A stretch of DNA of 64,000 nt from contig OX235273.1 in the NCBI GenBank assembly GCA_944472155.2, forward strand, positions 101,950,582-102,014,581. Direction: 5' to 3'. Under the pieces are notes generated by a model. That model saw only the letters and a program-made list of their open reading frames with translations. It made no database searches and was not told the origin of the DNA. Source of the stretch: Trichobilharzia szidati (taxonomy: Eukaryota; Platyhelminthes; Trematoda; Strigeidida; Schistosomatidae). This document shows, in pieces, positions 42,768-54,600 of the stretch (the stretch's first letter is position 1; every line of letters starts with the position of its first letter). Position numbers and translations under genes: made by a program.

Positions 42768-43280
42768 AATTACAGGGATTATATGACTATAAGCAGTAAA
42801 TGAATATCAGAGCAAACACGTGCAAAAATGTCACCAATTTCGAACGTACCGCCAGAGAAATATATTTCTCCCTAACATGAAAATAATGACGTTTGGGGAC
42901 ATTGCTTTCATCCGACAAAACTCAAGGCTAGGAAAACCTGTGTAAACCATATGGTAACAAAGAGTCCCCTGAAATAATCCTCACAAATTTCACGATGCAT
43001 ATATCTGATTGCTGGGCACGAATGTGCCTATGAAACTATCGAATTCTGAGGCCACTTACATTTCCAATGATGAAGGCCCCGATGCACTTTCTAAATTGTG
43101 CGTTACATTTTCTCAGATATATAAAACTCTCACTTCTCTGGTGTTTCTTGCCAGAAAGTTGCAGAATTTATTGTGATTCGTTTGCCTTCGAACACTTATC
43201 CTGTGAATTTTCAAGTATTGGTTTGTAGGGATTTGATTGATTGCTTCTGTGGATATAATCTTGTTGAGTATTAATACCTA
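42768..43280. other. 5' flank of LINE F, otherwise nothing recognised
   Basis: The part nearest ORF1 shares a GAACGTACCGC motif with 30538-30550 upstream of LINE H ORF1, read in the same relation. It is therefore probably 5' untranslated sequence of the F/H LINE group. Confidence 0.4.
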
Positions 43281-43618
43281 TGTAACTAGGGCCAGGGAAC
43301 AGATCGTTTATTGAGAAAATCAGGAGATATTTATGGAATTTTATGTACATTAATATTCGTTATTTTAGCAGAGAAGCAACCTCTTCTGATTGGTTGTTTT
43401 CTTGCTGAAGGTTATTCTGTACTGCTTGTGACCGTCGCTTACAAGGTTATCCATATATCCTCTAATCGTATTTGAACACGTTTAGTCTGTTGTGATTGGT
43501 TGTTGAATCCCCCAAGGTTAGGCTTTGTTGTTGTTTATTCTCATGACCCCGATCCGGAACGTAAACATTGACGTAAATTGCTGTCCACAATTTTGACTAG
43601 CAGACAGCACTCACCACA
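43281..43618 (+). repeat. solo LTR of an unrecognised LTR element, copy 2
   Basis: A 338-bp TGTAAC...CACCACA unit homologous to 14333-14653. Flanks are CCTA on the left and CCTT on the right, a plausible decayed 4-bp target duplication. No internal region is attached. Confidence 0.65.
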
Positions 43619-43929
43619 CCTTTAACTAACTGTTCGCCATATTTGACTATTTAACTCTAGCTAATATGTAAAACCGCAAATATTATTGGATTAACATGCC
43701 CAAGTTGATCCAAGTCAGTGAGTCTGTGGTTACGTAACATTTTTGGTTATTATATTTAACAATGATATAACTGCCATGGTCCTTCTCGTTGTCTCTGCTC
43801 ATCGTTTTGTGATTTTTTTGCCGTTGTTGTTCTAACTGCTTCATTCCCTATTTTCTTGATTCTAAAAGGAGCAACATAAAAAGTCGCTCCTCCGAAACTT
43901 ACATCCCCATGTAACAACTTCCTAATCAG

Positions 43930-46690
43930 GCGTGAGGCTAGCAACCCCATTCTGTAAACAAAGCTGCCACGGAAACTTAAGTAGGACGAGCCTCCTTGCG
44001 ACAAAAGAAGCTGTATGTGAGGAGACATGGAACGTATGCACTATGTATGAGACTGGAAAGACTGCCCAGATTGCAAATGAGATGAAAAGAGATGGTATTG
44101 AAGTACTCAGAATATGTGAAAGCATATGCAATGGGAGAACATTTGTAGAGATGATTGGAAACGGAGAAGTCTTCGCTGACTTCTGCGCCTTCAATGAACT
44201 AGTGATTGGTGGCAGCGTATACAACCAAAAGGATATCCGCAAGGCTACATGGGCGTCATTAGCCAGGCGAACCCAAAACCAAGTTGACTTCATTCCAATG
44301 CTGCTTAAGGAAGTGGGGACTCATCTTACTGGACACAACGGTAAGAAGAGGAGAAGGCGTTGGCTCAGACTACTATCTCGTGCAAGGAACACTTCAAACA
44401 AAATTAAAAACTCCCAAAAAACATGAGCTGCAGATAGGCCTCAAGCTAATTTCAATGCTCAAAATCTGAAGGATCGGGTACAAAGGAAATCTTCACTGCA
44501 GTCATAAGTAAAAAGGCGGAGACACAAACCAGCACTAGCGAAGAGACAGAGTTGAAAAGCACTAGAGCAACCTAAAAGTTGTGTGAACTTGAAACTACAT
44601 AGAAGCTCTAGGCAGAAAGAAGAGACAGGACAAACAGTGGCTCACTACAGGCACATGGAGTCTAGTAGAAGAAAGAAGGATGGTGAAACAGAAGATTATC
44701 CAATGAGTCCATGGCGTACCAAAGATGATTCCGATTACTATGCTATGGTACACCCATGTTTCATGTTCCACTATGTTCTAACGCTATACATGGTCAACAA
44801 CGAACGACGCTGTGTTAAGAAGTACAAGTGGGAATTTGAAAAGACGTATTGTTAACGAAATCGAATTTCAAAAAGCGCAAGGTGAACGAAAAAGTGCACA
44901 ACCGCGTAAGATATATGTATAACAGACGAAAATCTGTATTCAACATTAAATTGGCAAATATGCAACCGGTACGAGTGAAATTAGTCTCTGCAAGTGCATA
45001 ACATGCGTTCATGAATAAGTTTTATAAGCGTACAGTTAGACTTAATATAGGTGTGCTACACATCCACGAGCAACAAAAACAGAAGTTGAATGCAAGCTAC
45101 AATACACTGAACAAAAGAGTAAAGAAAAGTGCTAGGGAAGACGAAACCAAATATTATGAAGCTATGGCAAGTGAAGCAGAACAAGCTGCAGGCAAAGGAG
45201 ACCTCGCAACACTCTACCGAACAACTGGGTTCCTATCGGGGAAAACTTCAACACAAGTTAGGTCAGTGAAGGATGACAGTGGTAAGCCAATCACCAAAGG
45301 GGTGGAGCAAAGGAAACACTGGGTTGAACACTTCAAAAGACTCCCAAATCGATCGCCACTTAGAACGCGCCCAGTAATGCCAACAGTGGGAGCAGAACTA
45401 CCTGTGGACATCAACCCTCCGACGAGAACCAAAATCCGGAGGGCACTCAGGATTCTAAAAGATGAAGAAGCAGCAAGAGCAGACGGAATCCCAGCAATGG
45501 ACTTGAAAATGGACCCAGAAACATCAACCGACCAGATGACACCTCTACTGGAAAAGGTGTGGAAAGAAAGCAAGGATTAGGAGGAAGGCTACTTTTTCAA
45601 ACTGGCAAAGAAAGAAGACTTAGGTAAATGCAAGAACTGACTCGGCATTACGCTCCTGTCCATCTCAAGTAAAATAGTAAGTCGCATCATCCTGGAGAGA
45701 ATCAAACACGCCCTGGATGGAAAATTTCTACCGGAACAGGCTGGATTCAGCAGAAACAAGTCAGGCATCGATCAAATCGCACCAAAACGCATCATTATTG
45801 AACAGTGCTTGGAATGGCAGTCAGCTCTCCACCTACCCTTCGTCAACTGTGAAAAGGCCTTGAGCAAACAGCGTCGACCGAGAGGTGATTTAGTAACTAC
45901 TTCCCTACTACGGGGTGCCGCTAACAATTATACATCTGATCCAACGGTTGTACGACAATGCTGCATGCCAAGTAATCCACAACGAGAAACTCACCGAATC
46001 CTTCGAAGTCAAGACGGGAGTAAGACAAGGCTGCCTACTATCTCCATTGTTTTTGCTGATTTTGGTAGACTGGATAACGCCACAGACAGCGGCAGGCAGC
46101 GAGGAAACAGGCATAAAATGGACACACAGAATAGTTGAAGGATATGGACTTTGCCGATGGTATTCGTCTGATTTCCCACAAACTGGAAGATATGCAAGTG
46201 AAAATCAACAAGTTGGCAGAGGAAGCATCCAGAGAAGATAGGCCTTCAGGTGAACATAGAGGAAACAGGGATGATGAAGATTCCTGGCCAACAGCAACTG
46301 CATCAACGACAAGCAACAATCCGGACTTTCAACTCCCATGTGGATTCCGTGCTAATATACAGACCAAAGACGTGGCGCGTCATGAAAGCATGTGAGCAGA
46401 CATGAAGCCAGGCGGGAACGTTATCGGAGATGAGAACGCAATGAAGACGTGTAGCTAAAGGACTATGTCCCTCTAGGAACTAAAGGAAACTATAATAATT
46501 ACCTGAAAAGTATTAGGGAGGGTGGCGCTTGCTGATCAGCAGGTATGGTGGTGGTCACAAATCGAATCTGTAGGACAGCAAAGTGCATTTTTTGAGAGCC
46601 TGAGAATTAAACATAGGTCTAGATCCTTGACAAAAGAACAATCAGGGTTGTTGAGATCTAAATTATAAAAAATGCTTTTGATCCTAACAT
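43930..46690 (+). pseudogene. RTE-like LINE relic
   Basis: Endonuclease remnants include TWNVCTMYETGK near 44007, and a later FCAFNELVIGG...KATWASL...QVDFI stretch (44180-44300) shows the SDH-region pattern of RTE endonucleases. The part between is deleted. RT remnants follow: the linker ending in DEEAARADGIPA (45040-45500), EQAGF (45737), QRLYDNAACQV then FEVKTGVRQGCLLSPL (45930-46050) and DFADGI (46143). The tail ends with CCTCTAGGAACTAAAGGAAAC near 46470, then the repeat shared with 13760-14090. Frames are broken in many places. Confidence 0.8.
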
Positions 46691-47715
46691 CTACTAGCCG
46701 GCTCATCTTCCTCTCAGGATGGGCCCTACAGAAAATCGTGAGACATCTTACAGGTCAGCTTGTCCTACGGGTTCTAATCTTCCTGATCTTTGAATTCACT
46801 TCTCACTGAATTTTATCTTATCTGCCTCACGACAATGTTACGCACTATTATACTCTATTTTGTCTTAACTACCTAGGCCTTTATTAAAGCTAAGACTTAC
46901 TCTGTTCATATTTGTTGCTTGCCCAAAGTCTGGTTGCTTTGATGAAAAACACAACACCAATGTTTGAGCAAAGCTATATTTTCGTTGAAAGTGTCACAGT
47001 TTTCATGGTAAGACCAATATGGTTAGCATTGAACATTGCAAATGTGTGGTATCATTTCAGTCAATGTATAGATCCCTCTTGTATATATTTTGTAAATGTA
47101 TTTCCAATGATGTATTATCCATAATTGTATTTTATACCATTTTGCAATTTCTCTGGACGTTCTTCTCTTCCTCAAATAGCTTTTAATGACGTAAGTGCAT
47201 AATTCTCACCCAAATATACGCTGTTCGCTGACTGACCATAACTATCAGCATGAAACGGAACGAAGTTTGGGTTGTCGCTCAACCTTGATGGTGACCTTAG
47301 TGAAGGTTTTACAATTCAGCATTTATAAGAACCTGTTCTGATTGTTTGTACAATAATCGAACAACTTAAACTTTTGAAAAAGTATTAATTTATGATACTT
47401 GACGTTTGCAATCTATTACATAACTGATCATGCCTCTAAAATTGGAATGTATTTTTTGTTTATTATTAAGTTGAAAACTAAAATGCAGGAAAGCATGTTA
47501 CGTGGCTCTTTAGCATTCTATACTCGTATGAATGTACTATCCAGGTCTTCAAGGCTCTCACAGGTTTTTGCACTGATGTGAAAATCTTCAGCATATAGTG
47601 AACAGTAATGTGCTGGGATTGACCACAATTAAAGTGCTGTGTGCACTGCACTTCCCCTCAAATGGCGGTGCAGTGAATGCATCTACTCTACAACAGGTAG
47701 CATGTAGTAATCACT
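46691..47715. other. no gene recognised
   Basis: AT-rich, with no motif or repeat I can support. Confidence 0.45.
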
Positions 47716-47719
47716 CTAA

Positions 47720-48360
47720 GGCAGACTAGTCTTCCATAAAATCACTGCTAAGATTCTATGAATGGGAACAATACTTCATTACTGCTGGTCTCTAGAAAGC
47801 TCTACCAGAATTCAAAGACACGCTTGAATGCTGCTGTTCCACTGAAAACACTAACAGTCTACCAGTGCCATCTATAAATTTCAGATATCGTATAAAACTG
47901 GTACAGCTGCCAATAAGACAATGCAGGCATCTTGACTTTGGCACAGTAGGGACAATTCTTATCACTCTTATCTCCGCCTCACACACACAAAATTTGTATA
48001 TGAGGGATGTGGAAATCACCGCAATAGTCAACCGTGCTAGGGTGTATGCTCTCATGAAACTTCTCAGAAGCGTTTGAATCACACAAACTACAGTGTTACT
48101 TCCCTTATAGTCAAAGGTAAGCTATACCGTAGCTCCATAGACATACAAGACATACAATGCAATATGTAAAATGAAACGCTGAAAATTCCATGCTGTAAAT
48201 TGTTATTGTTGTGGAATAAAGTGATTATTATATAAAAAAGGAGTTATTTAACAAGACATTTGCAGCTAATTATCTTAAGCACACAGTCACATTTTTGGTA
48301 TACAGGCTGCTCACGACTAATCTTCCCTCATTTCCCACGCTAAAATAACTAAACTGCAGG
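47720..48360 (+). pseudogene. CR1-like LINE relic, H family
   Basis: Plus-strand fragments match the linker of element H: a YEWEQYFITAG-like stretch near 47760, then IVNRARVYALMKLLRS (48025-48075) and LFNKTFAANYLKHTV (48244-48290). An unrelated tail is inserted at about 48165-48240. Confidence 0.65.
48165..48240 (+). repeat. LINE/SINE 3' tail fragment
   Basis: GCTGAAAATTCCATGCTGTA...TGGAATAAAGTGATTATTAT matches the 3' end of the LINE at 62815-63798 and the tail of the SINE at 14664-14868. It is inserted in the CR1 relic. Confidence 0.6.
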
Positions 48361-48675
48361 GAAGTATGCAAGTCAAAGATGAACATATCGCTGCAGGATC
48401 GAGTCAACATGGAAACAACTTCCAGGTGTTGTCCTTACCTCAAGTTGATTCATAAGAAAGAGTATTGAAACTAGAGTAAAAACAAAAAACTGTCATGGGC
48501 TTTAGATTTTATAGCCTCACTCAGAAAGTGAATCTGAACCTGAAAATGAATTGGATATAGGATGCTGAATTCTAAATGTGTGCGTATTTCGTAGGGTACG
48601 CTACGTTATGAGATGGCATCGTTGACAATTGTTCCGATAGTTCCCTGTCCGAATTTTCGTTGATTGTTAATTGTG
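48361..48675 (+). other. 5' flank of the TBC gene
   Basis: No coding signal. A pyrimidine-poor TTTCGTAG|GG near 48597 could be an acceptor for an upstream untranslated exon or a spliced leader; this is unproven. Confidence 0.35.
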
Positions 48676-51600
48676 ATGTCTGGGAAAGGGTCTAAAGGAT
48701 TCGCTCTGTTCCAAATCAACAGTCAGGATGTATGGGATGCGGATGATCGTGAATATCAAAGCATTATATCCCCTAAGGGTAATATAATTTTGTTTGTTAC
48801 TTCCTGTTAGTTGTACAGAAAACAGCAGAAAAGGTTTTAGAATTGCATAGGAGGGAATCTGCGATCGCTGAGAAGAGGGATGACAGCCTTAAGAACGTAT
48901 GTTTAAAGTCGATTTGTTGTTTCTAATCTCTGTGGTAATAATTACTGAAACAAGCCCAAGATTTCGTTTGTAAATTTTTTATAATTTATGCACTTGTACA
49001 TGTTAGTTTTAGCGTTATGTTTTCACACAATGTGTTGACTATGCTATTTCAACACCTCGTTTTCCTCATATTCAAACTTATCTTTTTCGAAGTCTAATGG
49101 CTATCTGATATTACTTGACATTTCATCTGAAATTAGTCACGCATAAATTAACTACACCCTGTGTCTATATCCAGGCTTTTTGTTTGACATCCTTTCTCTT
49201 GAAAACAAAGAAAGATTTGACTAAAGCTTTTTGATAAATTAGCGTTGTTTTTCACTCAGTCGGTCTAAGAACATTGGTATTAACTAGTCCATCTTTGAGT
49301 GCAATTGAGATAACACCAAATGTTTCAAGTCCTCCTGTGATAATCACAGGGCGATTAGCGTGACTGATATGGGATCTAAAGTTCTAGACTGAATAATAAT
49401 AACTTAACAGTTCTCAGAAAGAACCAACACGAGGGAACCAGGCTGGCTTTCGACTAGGAAGAGGGTTTATTGATCATATCTTCACCCTTTGACAGATTCT
49501 GGAACATAGGCATACTTACGGGCGGCCAACAATCGTCATATTTCTTGACCTGAAAGCGCCATTCGATTCTGTCGACTGAGAGACAGTCTGGTGATTTTTG
49601 GCTGTGAAGGGTGAAATGCCAAGAAACTGTGTTGCACTGATTAAGGCACTCACTATACTCGAACTCATGCAGCCAGCCAGGTGAGAGCGTGCGGAGAGTT
49701 GCCTTCTGAAGTGGTGACAACTAGTGGTGTCCATCAGGGATACCAGCCCACTGTCCCCATTTCTACTTAATTTCATCATAGATGTACTAATGGGATTAAC
49801 CCTAACCGACTTCAGTAACTCAGGGATTAACTTGTTACCAGAGGATAATCTCGTTAACTTAGAATATGCAGATGATATAGTCCTCCTAGGTGAAGACGCT
49901 GACAAAATGCAAAGTCTTCTGAATACCTTGAGCTGCAATCTACGAATGTTCGGCATGTGATTCGTTCCCGCTAAATGTAAGATGATGTTACAGGACTGGA
50001 CGACACTGAATCCTGGCTTACTAATAGGGAGTGAAGTGGTAGCCCACGTTGACCGCTTCACTTATTTGGGAAGTAGCATCAGCCAATGCTAACGGGTTGA
50101 TCACTGACGAAATCTCAGCTCGAATGCAGAAGGCTAGTTCCGCATATGCCAGTTTACACCGTCTCTGGCGTAGACGTGATATCCAGTTGGCTGTCGACCA
50201 AAGGGCGGATGTGCTGCTCAGCAGTCCTCCCCGTCCTCCTTTATGACTGTGAGACCTGGCCATTGAAAGTAGAAAACATGGCAGGCTGGCTGTCTTTGAT
50301 CATAGGTGTCCATCTTCCTTGTGAAGTGGTATAGTAGGGTGAGTTATATTGAGGTTAGGCTTGGAGTGCTAGGTAAGGAGGAGAAATCAATCAACGAGGC
50401 TGTGGAGTTACACCGATTGAGATTGTCAGGATATGTGTTACGCATGACTAGCCATCGCCTTGCTCGACGGGCAATGTTAGCTGACATAGGATGGATCAGG
50501 TTGGAAAAGAGCCAGTGGTGATCAAACCAAAACATGACACCAGTCAATGAAATCCACAACAGTTATCTTAAGTCACGTAGGAAGGGGTAGACTTCCTGAC
50601 TGGTTGGGGTTCTCGGGAGGCTGTTGACAATTGGTGATATGGCTCAAAATCGTCCTGAGTGGTGGAGATGCATCCACTCCTTGTGACATAATATTCTTCC
50701 ATATCACTATTCTTTTTGCTTCATATTTCTGTTTATTATCTCTGTTTTCTCTTGCTTTGTGTTCTAAGGGAAGTGTGGCAACTCGAACTACTGCACATCC
50801 GTGCAAAGTTCTATGTTGAAACCAGTCAGTCAGTCAGTGTTGCAAATTATTGGTTCATTCTCCCAGAACACGACCATATAAACATTATTTCATTCATTTA
50901 ATATTAGTTTTTATTATAATTTGGTACCTTTTTTAAACTAAGGATCGACAATACTGTCCCTAATATAATAGTGTGAAACTTTTTATTTCCTTTGTGTTTA
51001 TGGCAGTCTTAAATTGTGTGGATACATATATGTCTCCCTCTCACTTTCTTTGTGTTCTAATTTTGTCACTGTCATATTCAGCATTATCCGTCTTCATGTG
51101 GTAGAGAAGATGCAGACATGTTACTGTTTTATTTTATTCCTTTGCGTTCCGAGTGGAACAAGCCTTGAAGCTTAGGCTTTGAAGTTTGAGTAGCAATGGT
51201 GTTATTAACGGGGTGGGTGCACAAACTTTACGCCCAACATTCTCTTTTCTGGGCTTACAATCGGTTAGAGGAGGTAAAGATATGCTCCAGGTGGGATTCG
51301 AACCCCGGACCACGCTTTCATGGTTGGCGAGCATTCTACCACTGCTACTTTCATTACCACAGGAAATAGAATCCTAGGTTAACATTTAAGTTGTGTGTAT
51401 TGAATTCAGTCAAATGAATTTTGCTTGCATGTAATGTTTTCTTCCTACAGTGGTCAATGACTGAGACGTGCTGCTCCAGAACTTGGTATACTTCTAAGGT
51501 ACTAGTAGTGCTGTCGGTTAGCTACACTATATCAGTCCTTACTAAATGTAGTTTGCCTGATTATCCAATAAATCAGTACTTTACTTGTAATTACTGGCAG

Positions 51601-54600
51601 TAAAACATAAATCAAGAAAACTCCGTTAAGTAGTGATGTGCTCTGATGAGCAAAATATTTGAATAAAATAAAAAGTGAGGGTTATTCAAGGAAAAGGATT
51701 TAGGACTTATCTAACTGGTATACCTGAATTACGAACTTCGCGAATATGCGTATTGAAAGCACAACGTAAGAGTGCAAAATGACCTTTAAGCCTGTTCCTG
51801 TATGTATACGTTAAGACAAAATCTTGAAAGTGTAAGGTGCACTACATGCTCGTTGACAGTAAGAGTGTATGTCACTAATATATCACGGACTGACTTCTTA
51901 TATACATGTTTATAGATGCCTTAAAATTCACATAACATTTGTTCATATTGGTAGATAAGTTGATGTTTTGAGATATGATTTTGTGAGATAAAGATAAAAG
52001 TATTTTTTTTGCGTCTATTTAATCAAAGCTTACTAGCTTTCCTTTTTTTTCTCCATTCCTCCTATATAATTATTTGTCACGTTTTTGGATTGTTTTTAGG
52101 TTGAGTCTGTCGAAGTTAAAAACCCTACCGTGTTCCCTTTTGAAAAGTTTCCAAAACATGCACCTGGAATGGGCGTGCGTCTAAGGGCGAGTCCTGATGA
52201 CTTCCCGGTTGCTCAACAGAAATTATTAGATCAAGGTCGTATCCAACGTTTCAGAGCATGTATCAACTCAAGCATAACTGATTTAGGTATGCGATTAAAC
52301 ATAATTGTTGTTATTGAAACTTTATAATTGGTTATTAGAAAGCTTTTCACTTTCATATTATATTTGGTTGTTGTAGTGTTTATGAGTTAATCAAACATTC
52401 ACCGATCAAGTGGGAATATTGAGGGCCCGCAATAAAGGCTTTATTCGTTTTATAATTCCAGTATAGAATCTGGTTTAAACAAAAATGAAAGATGTGAATA
52501 GTGTATAATATAAATGCTAAACGTTTATGAAAATGTTCACACCACAGTTGTTCATTAGACTGTCGTGTTCCGGTTCACATGATAAATGTTGGCAATGCTC
52601 ATAATAATGAGCAATGATATGATATGATTATGAGCAATAATTTGTACTTGAAACGTCATCAGTTAATATTATTGTATAACACTGTGATTTATCAGAATAA
52701 AATCTTATCTGTAATGGAGTTATACTCTACCGCAGTGCCCAAGTTTTATACTTATATCAGTAACTGTAGCTATCTTCATTGTCATCGAGGAGCAGTTGTG
52801 TAGGGTAGTTACAGAATTATGAAAAAAAGATTCCGTCATTCACTCAAGAGATTTATGAACTTGAACCATCTCTGTTGCTAGAAATGTATTTTCAAGAGCT
52901 GGTTTGTAAGCATTAGATTTGTCTTTAGGAGTTTGACCACGGATTGATATGAGTTAGAGAAACATTGAAAACCAGGGAGTACTGGACATCGGTTTCATCC
53001 TAGTCTGGAGACCATCGGCAGTACACACCCACTGGGGTTTGAACACCAGTGGTCAAACTCGTAAAGACAAATCTAATCCTTACAAACCAACTATTGAAAA
53101 TCAATCTGATGCTCGTTAGTGACTTGCTACAGGACGGAGTTTCCTGGAGTTCCATTGAGAAGTCATGATCAGAGGTCCATCCAGTCAAGTGTGAGGATGG
53201 ATTTCCCACCGACGACACTGGCCGCTGGTCGCACTAAATCACGAATTGATAGAAGTTAGAATTCATAGACCATTGAATCGGGCCCAGGTGACTGAATGGT
53301 ATACGAGCTTGCCTTTTAACCAGAAGGTCCTCGGTTCGAACCCTGGTGGTGGGTGCGTACTGCCGATGATTCCCAAACTAGGATGAAACAGCTGTCCAGT
53401 ACTTCCTGGTTTTCAGCCGTTCTCTAACTGATATCAATCCGTGGAGAAACTCGTAAAAAGAAATGTATATTTCAATCTTCACCTTGTTTTTTTCTGTGAG
53501 TTACAGTGCTAACTGGATTAGAACTAGCATAACAAGATAAATTGATTTGGTAAAAGCAAACAGTACAGTATTATATACTGATGATGTTTCGAACACAATT
53601 TATTACAGCTCATGATCATATCAAGGTACTCACATAACTTCGTCTATATAATTCCATTATTTCTTGTCCTTTGATTTTATTAGTAGTAAAATTTTCCACA
53701 TCTCTGGTATCGGTGTTGCGTTATTTCTATTGCACGTGTTAGGTATAGATTTGACGAAGAAAGATTCAGTGGTCATCTTCTCCCTCCGCCTACCTATATT
53801 ATTTTCCTAACTGTAACTCTCTCCTACCCTACTCTATGATTGTGTGTTATTGCATGTATTATGACTGAAAAGTTCCTCTCTGAAATATTTATCGGTAAAT
53901 AATACTAGGTCCTGGGTTTGAACCCCAGTGGGTGCGCACTACTGAAGTGCCCCAAAATAGGACGAAGCGGCCGGCTGTCCAGTACTCCCTGCAGGTTTTC
54001 CAATGGTTTTGTAACTGATGTCAGCTCGTGATGGAATCCTCCAACCAGTCAAATAATAGTGTATCGTTGTGTGCTTTTATCAAACTAATTTCTTCTTTGA
54101 TGGAATTAAGCTCTGGTACAATACCCACCTTCCATTAGTACATCTATGGGATAGGATTTGGTTAGTAGGAAATTAGCAGGAACTGTATTAAGATGTAGTA
54201 CTGACTTCTGAAGTCACTAATTCTTTCTCTAAAGCAACTAAGTTTGGAATAAATGGATGGCATTTTAGAGACACTAATAGCCACTGTTTCTGAAGCATTA
54301 AGAATATGGCTTAGAGTTAATCGTAGCAGTGAAAATGTGTTCAATTTTTATTTAATACACAGTCTGAAGTGTGTGGATTTCCACTTATTTGTTTTTTCTA
54401 CATCTTCTCGTCAACGGGGCTTGTGATACGGATTGAATTCGCTGTTGACGTGCGTCTAAATCTCGCTTAGTCAATATTAAGGGGACATTAGTCGTGAGGC
54501 AAGCAACTGTGCGATGTGAAAAAGAAAACAGAAATGCACCACCACCTCTAAAACTTTACGTTTAAATTCAGTCCGTTTTGTTATTTCATCTAACGGGTGC

